Part shown: one piece after another, positions 49,460-61,173 of the stretch
Numbering within the stretch: the first letter of the stretch is position 1
Layout of the letters: every line of letters starts with the position of its first letter
NCBI GenBank assembly: GCA_019155185.1
Contig: CM032794.1
Location: forward strand, 4,503,988 to 4,567,987
Source: Beaufortia kweichowensis
Taxonomy: Eukaryota > Chordata > Actinopteri > Cypriniformes > Gastromyzontidae
Direction: 5' to 3'
Length of the DNA: 64,000 nt
Notes under the pieces: generated by a model
What the model saw: the letters and a program-made list of their open reading frames with translations, nothing else
Databases searched by the model: none
Told to the model about the DNA's origin: nothing
Position numbers and translations under genes: made by a program

Positions 49460-50084
49460 TTGAAATTCTTTTCTGTATGTTGAAGAAATCATCTCTGTCT
49501 CTCTATCCGGAGCCTTAGAGATGTGACAAAGATTGACTGCGGATAAGTTCAAAGTTCAACCCCCCGGCAGAGCTAAAAACAGATTTGAAGGGGTAGAACT
49601 TCAGTAAGCTAGAGTAAGCCGATACTGCTTCAGTTAGGCCCGAGCTCCGCACAAAGAAGCCCAGACATTGGACAATTGCTCCAGTGCTAATACTATGGGG
49701 GTTGATACACCTTAACGAGTTGACCTAAGACTTTCATATATCTTTCCAATGAAGGACAAACGTCACCTCTCCAAAGCGGTCGTTTTAGAACAACACGAAC
49801 AGTGCAAAAAACATTGTATATATTGTAGGAATTTCACTTGTATATAAACACGTGGTAGCAGCAACGAGGATAAATTAATAACAAATAAATTAATTGTTTT
49901 CTTCCACCTCGGCAAAGAGGACGTAGTGATGAAATATAAAATCAACAGTTATAAATAGTCTAATATATACATACATGACACGATACACACAACCTCATAT
50001 GTAATTTCTGTAGAAAGTGCATCGTCCCGGAGTTTCCCCGCGTTCCTCCAGCTCGCTCTGAGATTTGCGCCTCTCCAAATGGGC
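49460..50084 (-). promoter_or_regulatory. fgf4: fgf4 3' UTR and 3' flank, candidate enhancer
   Basis: This stretch directly follows the fgf4 stop and is GC-richer at 49,480-49,760. In mouse the Fgf4 embryonic enhancer lies in the 3' UTR and binds Sox2 with Oct4. Here a SOX/LEF-type ACAAAG (49651-49656) and an octamer-half GCTAAT (49686-49691) lie 30 bp apart, not in the tight mouse spacing. Function is inferred from position only. Confidence 0.3.
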
Positions 50085-50261
50085 TCAAATTCTAGGCAAG
50101 AAATGTGTCACCGTCATGGCCGTTGATACTCGATTTCCTTTTTTTGTCTTGCCAGTCTTGCTCAGTCCAATGTACATCCCAGCATGTGCCATCGATTCGT
50201 ACGCGTTGTAATTGTTTGCAAGGAGGTTCTCTTTGAATTTGCACTCGTTCGTGAACTGCGC
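50085..50261 (-). CDS. fgf4: fgf4 coding exon 3
   Basis: Encodes AQFTNECKFKENLLANNYNA to FLPRI, stop TGA at 50085-50087. Acceptor ccgtttag|. Contains the basic heparin-contact stretch KTGKTKKGNR. Confidence 0.96.
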   Translation of the reverse strand, partial: AQFTNECKFKENLLANNYNAYESMAHAGMYIGLSKTGKTKKGNRVSTAMTVTHFLPRI

Positions 50262-52361
50262 CTAAACGGAAAGAAAAAAACAGTTAGCATTTTTCGTTTA
50301 TTTCAGTGCGCAATAAATGGCGAAAGATTATTTGGAACCAATTAATTGTCGTGTGCATTAATATTTCTGGTCTGTCATTAAACTTTTTGAGTCCATGACA
50401 ACCCATGTCAAAATAAGAAATCTATATATAAGAAGTCATATTACGCGCAGTGTGATTTTTAAAAGATTCAGGGGGGTTTTAGGGTTTGGGTAACCTGTGC
50501 GTAAAGAAACTGAAAAGGGCAAAACGTTGGTACAGTTTGGGTGGTCCTCTTTGGCCAGTTCATCTTTACTCTTAGAGGGACAGTAGGTGCATGTGTTGGC
50601 TGGCAATGCTAAGAATGGAATGCGTAGTCTGAATGATCTACTGCTCTACCGTTCCTGGGTTTGTCCGGCTCACAATGAAAACACCACTAGGCACTGGATG
50701 CACGCCATAACTGAGTCCAACAATGTAACGCTGTCAGAGACTGTGGGAGGGGGCTATTGGTGTGTGGGGTACATCTCAAGTACAGGGTGATATGTCATCG
50801 AGCTCTGATAAGAACATTCACGGGCGGAAACGTGTTGTAAATCATTTCATGCACTCACAGATCCGTAAAGCTTCCCTTTGCTGTTCATTGCCACGAATAG
50901 CCCGCTCCGGACACCAAACAGTGTCACAACTCCCCTCTCCACCGGAGATATCTCAAGAAGACCTAAAACACACAACAAAGAAAATAAATGACCTTGTTTG
51001 GCTTATATCTTTAGCTCTGTCTGGCAACTCCCAAAGATGACTGGCTTTCTAAAAATTCTGTGTTTACTTTCAGCTTCCCAGAGCATCCTTTCTGAAGGAA
51101 ATTACACCTTCCGCCTCTTCAAATTTCCCAAACGTATCGCATCTGTATTTTCATTCTGATACTTTTATTATTTAAATTCTGGACAGCCATTAATATTTAT
51201 TTTAATTAACTATTTTTGATAATAAATGATTTTTTTAAATGATAAAAACATTATTCTGTTTGTTTTTTTATTTTTTTTCTCCCTGAACTAATAACTTTCT
51301 TTTTCGATTTTGGAAGATCTTTAGATAATACCTTGACTACTTCATAATGATTTTGTATTTTATATGAAACTTATCTTATGTATCGTAAGACCAGTCTTTC
51401 TTAGTGGTTAAAAGAACAACTTTTTATTTAAAAAAAAAACTGGATAAAAACAGCGCTTTGTTTAGTGTAGTTGGAGTCTGAATATTTAAAACAAGCAGGT
51501 ATAGCCATAGATGCTAAAATGGCGTTATAAAATAAATAAATAAATGTTATAACAAGCAGGAGTTGTAAACGTCTCTCTATTTCCATGACTCACTCTGTAA
51601 GTATATGCATTTATGTTGGATAGACATTAATTGAACGCACTGCCAAAGGGTTAATCCACCGTAAAGGATGAGTTTATCTCACTCCTAACTTTAGGCATGG
51701 GATTTTGGCCTGGTTCCGAACCAGTGCCTGCTTTGATTACTGAGACCTGTTGCGTGTGTAATGCAGGGTGCCAGATGCTGGCGCACTACCACACCTGACT
51801 TGATCCTAGAAATGATAAGGCTTCATAGCAAGTTTTGCGTTGTTGTCGTATCCAGAATGGATTGATGTATAATTCTATTGCCGTTATGCGTTGATATAAA
51901 ATATGATATAAAATATACATGTGAGTCAAATCGTTTTTTTTTTTTTCAATTTTAATGCCTTCATTCATTTTCACATTTTATTTAAAATAGGTTGACAAAG
52001 CACATTTTTAACTATCCAACAGACATGCAAGTTTGTCAAAAGATGAAAACTTACTGTAACGGTTTTCGTTGTGCACGCCAGTAATTTTACCGTCCGGTAA
52101 TACTTGAAGATGAAACCCAATGCCAACGTTGCAGTAGAGACGTCGCAGTCTTTTAATGCCCGTGAGATAATCACTGTCCCGGCTGATATCTCTCCTTTCC
52201 CCAGGGATTCGAGCTAAGGAACGAGAGTAGAGTGTCTCCCAGCGTCTGTCCACGGGGCCGCTCTGCCTGCCCGGCAGCGGAGCAGAGCGCACTGAGCTTG
52301 TCATAAGTCCCAAGACCAGTATTGGTAAGAGGGCAGACTGAATACACATCCTTCTGACCAT
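50085..52361 (-). CDS. fgf4: fgf4, fibroblast growth factor 4 (three exons, 195 aa)
   Basis: Exons on the - strand are 52055-52361, 50859-50962 and 50085-50261, giving 195 aa. Seen: an N-terminal signal region with SALLPILVLGLMTSSVRSAP (residues about 9-28); core RLRRLYCNVGIGFHLQVLPD; SLLEISPVERGVVTLFGVRS; NSKGKLYGS; and a heparin-binding C-terminal lobe SKTGKTKKGNRVSTAMTVTH ending FLPRI. Family knowledge: secreted paracrine ligand of FGFR c-isoforms, acting in early embryo, limb/fin ridge and tailbud. The frame stays open upstream to 52370, but only a GTG lies there. The first ATG is 52361 (A at -3, G at +4); the second in-frame ATG, 52349, is also possible. Confidence 0.96.
50859..50962 (-). 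CDS. fgf4: fgf4 coding exon 2 (104 nt)
   Basis: Encodes SLLEISPVERGVVTLFGVRS to KLYGS. Acceptor gttttag|, donor TCT|gtgagt. Confidence 0.96.
50963..52054 (-). other. fgf4: fgf4 intron 1
   Basis: A 1.09-kb phase-1 intron, strongly AT-rich, with T and A runs. Intron 2 (50262-50858, 597 bp) is also without recognised signals. Confidence 0.85.
52055..52361 (-). CDS. fgf4: fgf4 coding exon 1
   Basis: Signal peptide to KITGVHNENRY plus the first base of Ser103. Donor TACA|gtaagt, phase 1. Confidence 0.94.
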
Positions 52362-52639
52362 TATGGGCACGGGTTGGTGTCTGAAGGACTTGAAGACTAA
52401 AAATACCGGCTTTGCCTATATTTGTGCCGACAGCCAAAAAGACGCACAAATGCCAAAATAGCTTACGCACGGACAGAGCTACTGTCAGCCCCAGTGAGCG
52501 GCATTAAGTCGCGCTCAGTGGGTTTCCTCTCTAGAGACTTCTGTCCAAGCTGTTTTTCTTTTACAAAAAAGAAAGTTTAAAAAATGTTGACCGTGAATGC
52601 TAGCCTCGCTCAGCCATGCTACTTTTCCCTCGCCGACGA

Positions 52640-52647
52640 TATTTATA
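52640..52647 (-). promoter_or_regulatory. fgf4: TATA box candidate of fgf4
   Basis: TATAAATA on the - strand, 279 bp upstream of the fgf4 ATG in a GC-richer context. It predicts a transcription start near 52,610 and a 5' UTR of about 250 bp (inference). Confidence 0.4.
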
Positions 52648-55600
52648 TCTGCAGTGAAATTACATCACACACTACCCAGTGCATGACGGAGCAGCCTTCT
52701 GCGCCACTCCGAACACACTGATTCCTTATAATGTGCGCACGTCTATGCCGTGGGGCAGTGCGCGCGTGTGCGCGTGTGTGAGAGGGACACGGTGAGACAA
52801 ACGTCATGACTGATCCCCCACAACATTTAAACAACATTCGTTTACATTTACGTTATAAGAGAATCGTCTAAGCGAATAATGCCCTTATCAATCTTCGATC
52901 AGCACAGGGACTGCTAAATGCTCAGAAATAGACTGGCCATAGTTACATTTTCTTTGTGTAAAGCTTCCTTTATAATCGGACAGGAATAAAATAATTTATG
53001 TATGGGAGGATGTAAAATCGGAAATCGCAAAGTTAACAGACTGCAGTGTAGGACAGGAGACAGGTCTATAAATGAACAATAACAGGAAAACAACAAAAGG
53101 CAAATTCAACGAATTGCAAATACTAATTGAAGAGGGGTTTTAAAAAGAAAAGGCAGTCCGTTTTCTCTGAAAGAACAATAGCTACTGCGAAAAAAATACA
53201 ATAGGAAAAAACGAGATATGCGTGATAGACATGTAAATTATGCTAAAACTCTACAAAATGATTGTTAGTTTTCAGAAGAATACACACTCAGACTTTTGCT
53301 GCATCGCATCACACTGGTGATGGAGTGCGTAAAGGATGGTGCGTATACAAGCTTTGGACATCCAGCTGTCATCCCAAAGGCTTTGAGATAATTCAGCCTG
53401 ACAATTCAATAGTTGACTTCTTACGAATGTACAGTAGTGAATGTTGTGCGTCATTGCATTGTAGGGGAGTAAAAATTGTAAACCGCTGGAAACATCGCAC
53501 TGTGAGTCAAGCTTTCTCCGCGGCCCCGGGTAATGCGCGCTCCCTGCTGCTTGTGTCGAGGATGCGACGTAAAACGGAAAGGCAACGGGGGATGGTAAAA
53601 ACACTTATCAAAAAAGTCAGACATCTAGTTTTTCTTCTTAAACTCTCACAAGATTGTAATTTGTAAGTGCGTGGAAATTGTTCCGCGCAACAAACTAACA
53701 CATCTGTAATTCACCTAATGTAGTGCTGAATGTCTATCTTAAGTGACAGTGGAGGGTGTATTTACTAAATTGGATCAAATTACGTTTAATTACACATCTG
53801 TTTATAGGACAAAAGCGTTTTTATTTAATTCGTTGTTTGTAGGCTACAGAAGTTCTTCGTCTATGGGTTCGTAAAGTTTGTATCTATGATTTGTGAATGA
53901 TTTTTACATTTTAATCTTTTCATTCGGCTCTTAATCTTGGCAACAGTATAGGTAGAATTTATCTCAAACAACATTCACAAAGAGAAAAAGCAACAGTCAT
54001 GCACAAGTGATCTTTTTTCAGAAGCCTCAGTCGTGGATTGTAAGGTTAAATGAGTCGTGAAATGTCCCAGACCTTATAAATTGAAATTTAATTTGCATAT
54101 CTTATGTGTGGTTAATTTATTTCTTCCAACCAAAAACGTTTTTTCGCCTTTACTCTTTTAACTCCTGTCTGTGCCTACTCACTTCAAAGCAGAGGATTGT
54201 ATACTGTGAACCTGTTACCCAAATTGCTCATCCTGTAGCTAGGCGATCTCACCCATCCCAGCTCTGACGGTTCAGTAATCGTTGCTTGTTGTTGGGGGTC
54301 TTCTGCACACAGAAAGCGTCAAGCGGTTCACTGGATTTGTGTGTGTGTGGCTAGATTTATATAGGTTGTCATGCTCAAAGTAAAGCAGACACTTCAAAAC
54401 CGTTTGATATGGAAAGTCTTCACTGTTGAATAGTCATGAAAAAAGCAGTCTTTATTGAAAACGTAAACTTGAAATGTGTTCGCACGTATTGGACTGACGT
54501 ACGTTAATGTGCATCCTCGCACTATGCTTGGTAGGCGATGTAGTTGCAATTGTTATAGTTTGATTCAACTGGAGAGGATAACCAAAGGTCTGAAGCCAGG
54601 TGACCAACTTTAAAAAGATTATACATCGGGATAACCAAAATAGCAATAGTCGTTATAAAATCATCAACTAACACAACTGATGCACATTTTAATGGCAGTC
54701 TAATGCTGTGAAGGCATGAAGAAGAATGAACTGAATTTTATATTAGGCTCAGCCGCTCTCCATGGTGCTGCAGTTGCGCTCGATCCCACAAGTTCCGCCT
54801 CTTCTAATATCCACAACTGTCTAGGAAAATGTAACCAAATGTTGTTATCTGAATCTTTTTAGGGTTACATGTCTCTGTTGACAATTTTAATATTTACATT
54901 ATTATAATGGAATTTAATGTTTAGACCAAGCGATTTAGTTGTCACTAGAAACACTAGAAACTAGTTATTCTTCTGAACTTTGAATAAAAATTAGTGTTGG
55001 GAGTTATTTTGTTGATTAAATAATGAAACCGGGTTCTTTAATAAGTGACACTGCCATGAAATATTTAATGACTGACCGACTCTAAACAACTTATTCTGTT
55101 CTGCATGGCATGATACGATTTTTTGGCATTGTTTGAGTTTTTGCTTAATTAGGACTTGTTAGTCTACCCGTTATTTCCCATTGAGGCTATCACAACGTTT
55201 ATTTGATTTAGTTGTTTGGAAGATCTTTCCTCTTTAAACTTCTGTCTGCAGAAGCACATGTGTCCAAAGAGCAAATCGCTGTTAAAGACTATTACCCCTC
55301 TCTGTCTGAACCTCAAAGCAGACATTGCTATAAAACCCAGAGGCGACAGTCAAGTTCTAGATTTATTGCTAAAACGAGTGGCTCTGACAACCTTGTGGTA
55401 ATGTTCTGTCCACTTCACAGTGACTCGTCAGAAGTCAGTGCTTCCCTCTATAGGATAGTTTTGGAAATTGCAGTCAAGTGCCTGCCAATTCGTGTCACTT
55501 TAAATTGATGTGAAACATTACTTAATGTTTTCGTTCAGAGTTATGCAGATAATCTTTACTACACTCATGCGCCTGCAAAAAGACATTAGATAATTATTCA

Positions 55601-55979
55601 TCGAAATAAATAAAAAGACAAGTTAAAAAATATTGAGTTAATTAAGAAAACTCTCGTTGTTTTTTTATGTTGTTGGGTTTTTTTTCACCAAATTTAACAA
55701 GATTGTGTGTTTTAAATTAGTTTTCCCTGCCTTATTATGAACTAACCGTGTATATAGATAATATTTTGGTCAGGACAAATCATTTTTTACATGTCATAAA
55801 TGCATTCAACTTTAAATTAATTTATTTTTTAGATTTTCCTCAATAATTGCTATTAAAACATTCATCTTACCACTATTTCGCTTTCTCAAACAGTTTAATT
55901 GTATTTCCATATGTGGTATGTTATCATCCTAACCATTTTTAAATGTTTCACTGAATAAAAGGGCAAAGCTGGAAGCAAT

Positions 55980-56240
55980 ATTGTGTGATGTTAGCGCAAA
56001 GGTCAGCAACTCTACAAGGTCTACAAAGATGGCCAGTAGGAGGCCTGTCTGTACGAACAAAGCCCCTCAGGCTTCGCTGGGTCAATACTTGAGGAATTCC
56101 TGACGATACCAATTAGATGGGCACGAGGAACAGCCCTTTGAGGCCCTCGGGCCAGAGAAGAATAAGAGACTGAATCACAGTGATTTTAATTAGAGCAGTT
56201 TTTACAAGCGGGGCTTTAAGTAATTTCTGACAAACCACTC
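55980..56240. promoter_or_regulatory. candidate conserved element between fgf4 and fgf3
   Basis: Contains GATTTTAATTAGAGC (homeodomain core), GGCCTCGGGCC-type GC runs and a weak CTCF-like CCAGTAGGAGGCC at 56033-56045 with two departures from the core. Gene-free. A second such island is 56380-56530. Confidence 0.3.
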
Positions 56241-56999
56241 GTTGAGTAATTCACCTGTCTGTAGATTTTTTAATTTGTTTCAATTATTGTCCAAATATAA
56301 TTTTCGATTTTGCATTATGTTTCTTGTTTTGAGCACTTGCAGACTGGGTCCATTCATTCAAACTAAATAATCGAGGTATGGTCCCCGATGCTGAAGTGTT
56401 TCTTGGCAGCCACGTTAATGAGCGCTCATATCCCCTTGACATGGCGGCAGTCGCGTTATTGTTGAAGGAAGGTCATCAGAAGTCGCTCGATCGGGACCCT
56501 GAACCCTAACCCCTGGGTCTCTGTTTACTTGTTATATGCCACTGAACTAATAGGGGCGTCGTGTGACTGAATAGGTACTTAGAAGTAGAACCAAAGAACA
56601 AGACAAACTTTGCACGAAGGTTAAACATATATTTCCTTGGATAAAATAAGCTTTGCATTTTAATGCATTTTAAAAAAAAATAGGCTATATTTTGTCGATA
56701 TAAGTTTATATTTGATATATTTATACATTTTAAAATGCTGCTGGTAATACATTTTCTTTATAATCCTTATAATTAAGTTATGTGATTGAAAGCACTCTTT
56801 TATTTTTAATATATATGAGCGCCGTTTTGATGTATTCATATTTGAATAGGTTTGTGAAAAACAAGTTATCAGGCGGTCAACACAAAGGGTTATTCAAATA
56901 GTGCTGCATTCCTGTTGAGTAATATTAGAGGTTGGCATTCATAAACTATACAACGCGTTACAATTTCGAAGTCACATTTTTTTTCATCGGGGATTGCCT

Positions 57000-57160
57000 G
57001 TTTCTCAGATCTCAGGCTTTTGCCGTTTTGAAAAAGGAAGAAGCATGAAGCATGTCTCAAGCGACATGGCTTCCCAGGTTCCCCCAGAGATATGCCTTTG
57101 TGACCGCCAGGAAGCTCTCAAACCTGCGAAGTATTGAATAACACGTCTTTTTTCTCCTAT
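57000..57160. promoter_or_regulatory. candidate element upstream of the fgf4 promoter, next to the fgf3 3' end
   Basis: GC-richer stretch with GACATGGCTTCCCAGGTTCC and CCAGAGATATGCCTTTG. Non-coding. Function unknown. Confidence 0.2.
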
Positions 57161-57713
57161 AGATTTCAAAAGCGCACATCTCTCTTCTTGCTTCAAACAT
57201 TTAGTCTTGTTATGAAAGACTTACGGTTAAGTTTTATAAAACGAAAAGATTGGGTTATGTATGCGTTCGTTTTACAGAGCAGTCATTGCTTGCCCTTTTT
57301 TCTTTGATTTTTTTTTAATTTCTTTTCCCAGATGATGTCACATGAGGCAGTTAAGGAGAAAGAGGGGGTGGTCCCATGAGGGACTCCCTTTTAGCTGGAC
57401 CGCTGAGAGACTTCAATACTTATGCGATCACTTTCACAGTTTGGCTGAATATAACTGCAACCAAATGCCTCGTTCACAAACATTAATCTTGCTGTTAGTC
57501 AAAGCTTTAATTAGGGTCCATATAATATGTATGTATATAATACGCCTATATGTGTTGTAAAAAATAATACAGGTGCAGAGAAATGATAAAAGAGTAATGC
57601 ACTTGACCAAGTCAGCATTAAAACACACTAATTTATCCTTGGCTGTAGTCTGAAACTAGGCTATAATTTTGTGCATATGCTTAACACAACAAAAATGATA
57701 TATTTTCATATAA

Positions 57714-57719
57714 TTTATT
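57714..57719 (-). terminator. fgf3: candidate fgf3 poly(A) signal
   Basis: AATAAA on the - strand about 970 bp after the fgf3 stop. The stretch between them (57720-58686) is AT-rich and is taken as the 3' UTR. Confidence 0.35.
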
Positions 57720-58686
57720 GGTGACATTCCTCCAGATGGTCAGCTTTCAGTGTTGAACAATGCAGTTCATATGCATTACTTTGCTTACAGTGTTCAATAC
57801 AAATGACATTTATCAAAACTATGTTTCAGACTTTATACCATATTTTAGACTTGTCTATTAAAAATATAAAACCGAAACACATTTTGAAGCCAAAGAGTCT
57901 ACTGGACCAGTTGTCCACTTGAAATATTACAGATGACAGTGTTACTCTAACTTATCTTTTTTCAATCATTTTTTTGGAGAAAAAAAATCTTTGATATTTG
58001 GAAGTGTAGAAACTATGCCATCAATAACTTAAAAAACAAATAAACAAAATAAATATGTATTACATTAGTAATATACAAAGTACTCCTGATTGCAGTTTAA
58101 GAACAGTAGCCTATCACATGTAAGTTAAAAAGCATCTGTTTTATGCGTTTTCTACTTTATACTTCAAAAAGGAAAAAGTGCTTGATTGTACACCACCTAT
58201 AAAGCCGTAATCCAATAACAACATGTCATTGGCATTGTCAAGCACTTGTCTGACATCCTAACTTATGATTACAAACATTTACTTTGTTATTTGTCATTTT
58301 GTTATTTTGCTCATATATAAAAGAAATGACTGTACAACTATATACAATAATTACACATCCTTTACAGAAAAGGCTCTTAAAACAAGTGAACTAAATGCGG
58401 TGCATGTCTTAAAAAGCAAAGGACAAAACTTTCAGTAGTGTTAATTTGGTCACACAAACATATTTGGAGTGTCTCAGAGGCTGCAATTCATAAGTGAGAG
58501 AAAATTATATTTCTCTTTGTCTTTCAGTCCTTCTTGACAAAATGTGTAGCATAATTCCCCAGGTTATCTTGGAAATCATCCTCTCCCAAGACCATTGTGT
58601 TCCATCTGACATTTTTTTCCATCTAACTTTCAGTTCGAGTTCTTGTAGCGGCTTTGGCTCTCTTCTCCATCTGTATAAAGATAGTG

Positions 58687-59076
58687 TTAAATGTCAGCCC
58701 TTCTGCTGTGGCTTTTGGAGCCCCTGTGTCGTCGTCTTCTGCGCTCTGCACGACCCCCAGGGACTTTATGAGCACCTGTCTGATGCCGCTGACTCTCTCT
58801 GAGCTTCCGCACCATCTCATGGTCCTTGTTGCCCAGAACACGGGGCAGGAAGAGGGAAGCTTTGTCTGTGCTCCTTGTTTTAAAGCCCCTCCTAGGCCGG
58901 CCTTTTCCATTAATGGACACGTACCACTGCCTCTTAGAACTGGCACGGCGCTTGCCGCCCCCTCCGCCGGACCCTGCTGGTGGCGGCTGGGTGGTAGCAT
59001 GGTGTCGTGATGCATAGGTGTTGTAGCCTAGCTCATGAATACGCTCCAGAAACTCGCATTCGTGATTGAAGACTTC
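58687..59076 (-). CDS. fgf3: fgf3 coding exon 3
   Basis: Encodes EVFNHECEFLERIHELGYNT to the C-terminal SRRADI, stop TAA at 58687-58689. Acceptor cttttcag|. The + strand also has long open frames here, explained by the GC-rich arginine and glycine codons. Confidence 0.97.
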   Translation of the reverse strand, partial: EVFNHECEFLERIHELGYNTYASRHHATTQPPPAGSGGGGGKRRASSKRQWYVSINGKGRPRRGFKTRSTDKASLFLPRVLGNKDHEMVRKLRESQRHQTGAHKVPGGRAERRRRRHRGSKSHSRRADI

Positions 59077-61109
59077 CTGAAAAGGTGAAAAGAAACGCAT
59101 GTTAGCTCACAGTTTTACTCGTGTGAAATCAATCTTTTGATGTTTGTTTGATATGAATGACTGTGTTCAGTCATAATTAGCTATCAGTGCATGTTAGACC
59201 TGCTACAAAGTGACAACAAGAACAACATGTGGGCTATTAAGACAATATTTAGGCTAATGTGGTCAAAACTCAGCATACTGAATTCTCATCTACCCATTTT
59301 GAACACTAACAGTGACCTGCCAAAAATAAGGACCATATCCTTGGATGAGGTTATCAAACTCTGGTAAGCATAAATTTGAGTGACATGGTTCCCACTGAGA
59401 AACAAACTCTGTAATCTAATTCTCAGTAATCAAGCAACATGTGGGCACACTCGTTCCGCATGAGAAACACCACCATGTGGCAACAGCCTCAAATAGCCCT
59501 GCTTGTTATCTGATCCTGCCGCTAGCACAACTTCAGCTACTTGATTTTCCGATGTGACATAACGCTTACCGAGGCATACAGACGTCCTTTTTCATTCATA
59601 GCAAGGTATCTTCCTGAAAACAGACCCTTGATCGCTACCACGCCAACATCAACAGCTGTGATCTCGAGTATACCTAGAAAAAAAGTGCAACAGTTATTGC
59701 GCGTGCAGATGAAATGACAACCGACATGTGAAACGTGTGTGAAGATTAAAATCAATTCACAAAATCGCCATTTAAAATAAATAATATTTTAGATAATATT
59801 TATAATAATCTTTACGATTGGAAGGTTAATATTGTTAGGTGTAATTTTTAAAAGCACGATTGTTCCTTTTATTGTTGTTCCTATCGTTCATATAATTTTC
59901 TAAATTAATTAAAAAATATATACTTTGATCAAAATTGGTTAATGTTTTCAAACTAGAAGATCCTTGTTATGATTATCATAAAACAACATGCCCCACAATT
60001 TAATATATTTTAAATATGAAATGTATAGGAATGCATCTTTTTAATAAGAACCATTTTTATGACGCAACATATGCTTTTATGTTTTTTCTATATAGCACAA
60101 AGTGTTTTTACGTTGATTGAGTCACAATCTACAGGACAAACGCTGTCAGGTTAGATATACAGACACTAAACGCCTCTTAAAGAGGATGTTTATTCTTCCC
60201 CTTTTTGCCACTGATTAATGGCTCTCCTTATTCTTCTGTTTCGAATAATCATCCTTTTACGTTGGATAAACACATCCGTTGTTTAAGTCATTATGTTAAA
60301 TTGTCTGTTCAATCCCGTTTTCATATGTTAATGTCTATGGCCACTCGGATTTAACTAATTGGAAAAGTAAGACTGATAAATGAAGTCAGTAATTGAAAGA
60401 ATCATTTAAGATTATAAAGGATAGGAAATCTTGAACTCTTCAGTTACGGTGCAATACACAACATGGTCACAAAATAACATATTTTATGTGTTTTTTTACA
60501 TGCTCTTTTATTTTTGTAGCGAACATTTAAACAGTGTCGACCCTTCACTAAAACGAATCGTAAAAACGTTGCTTTGGTTGCTTTTATCTTAATGTGGTTA
60601 CAATGTTGATTTTTCTAATCAAATTACATTTAATGTTACCAAACTTCACATAAGAAATACACGTTAAACACCTGGATGTTTGTTGTTTTTAATGCGTAAT
60701 GCTACCGATGCATTTGTCTCTCCACTCTTGTCAGCGCAGAATGTTTTCTAATGTACATTACGCTATTCGATGCGATCATAACACACAAAAGTTGCCACTC
60801 AGAAATATTAAACACGGTAATAGTATACTCACTGAAAGGATTGTCTTCATCAAGAGATCCGTCTATTTTTCCATTCGGGTGAATTTGCAAATGATATTTT
60901 GTGGCGCAGTAAAGTTTTCTGCGTCTCGGAGCTCCCCCGAGGTGCTCGTAAACCCCGCCGCGTCCACCAGCATCTCGCCGCTGCCTTGGGTCACACGCCT
61001 GGCCCCTGGCACAAGGCGCCCTTGGGGTCCTGGATAGCTTTGGAGTCAGAGATTCCTGCAAACTCGGATCCAAGAAGCTCAGTAACAACAAGAGCAGAAT
61101 TATAACCAT
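58687..61109 (-). CDS. fgf3: fgf3, fibroblast growth factor 3 (three exons, 256 aa)
   Basis: Exons on the - strand are 60833-61109, 59570-59673 and 58687-59076, giving 256 aa, which is my recollection of the zebrafish length. Seen: signal peptide MVIILLLLLLSFLDPSLQ; core RRRKLYCATKYHLQIHPNGK; SILEITAVDVGVVAIKGLFS; MNEKGRLYAS; and CEFLERIHELGYNTYASRHH. A glycine run and KRRASSKRQWYVSINGKGRP follow, then a long basic tail (RAERRRRRHRGSK) as in FGF3 proteins that show heparin binding and nuclear targeting. Family knowledge: secreted ligand of FGFR b-isoforms, needed for otic placode, pharyngeal arch and hindbrain signalling. The frame is open upstream, but only a TTG, no ATG or CTG, lies there before an in-frame stop, so 61109 is the start. 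Confidence 0.98.
59570..59673 (-). CDS. fgf3: fgf3 coding exon 2 (104 nt)
   Basis: Encodes SILEITAVDVGVVAIKGLFS to RLYAS. Acceptor ttttctag|, donor TCG|gtaagc. Confidence 0.97.
59674..60832 (-). other. fgf3: fgf3 intron 1
   Basis: A 1.16-kb phase-1 intron, AT-rich with no recognised signal. Intron 2 (59077-59569, 493 bp) is likewise plain. Confidence 0.85.
60833..61109 (-). CDS. fgf3: fgf3 coding exon 1
   Basis: Signal peptide to LDEDNPF plus the first base of Ser93. Donor TTCA|gtgagt, phase 1. Confidence 0.96.
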
Positions 61110-61173
61110 TGTGGCATGGCGGGATATCGGCAAAATCTCGCTGGAATAGAAATAGCTGGCACTCGGGTCCCAT
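61100..61173 (-). promoter_or_regulatory. fgf3: upstream ATGs overlapping the fgf3 start
   Basis: On the - strand an ATG at 61117, 8 nt before the fgf3 ATG and in another frame, opens a five-codon uORF that stops at 61100, inside the fgf3 signal-peptide codons. A further out-of-frame ATG at 61173 opens a 60-codon frame to 60991 that also overlaps the start. If both lie in the 5' UTR they would lower translation from 61109. Confidence 0.5.

Larger units (their letters stand above)
52362..57713. other. intergenic between fgf4 and fgf3
   Basis: No gene is supported. It includes the fgf4 promoter (TATA candidate 52640-52647) and GC-richer islands near 54150-54330, 54740-54830, 55980-56240, 56380-56530 and 57000-57160, which are enhancer candidates. 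Confidence 0.6.

Noticed and set aside
52362..52370. Longer fgf4 N-terminus beginning at 52370
   Set aside because: The first codon there is GTG, not ATG. The first ATG is 52361.
53262..53666. 134-codon frame upstream of fgf4
   Set aside because: No domain and low-complexity composition; an opposite-strand frame covers the same bases.
58494..59017. Open frames on the + strand over fgf3 exon 3
   Set aside because: Shadows of the GC-rich fgf3 C-terminal codons.
61110..61133. Longer fgf3 N-terminus beginning at 61133
   Set aside because: The codon is TTG; the in-frame ATG with the signal peptide is at 61109.
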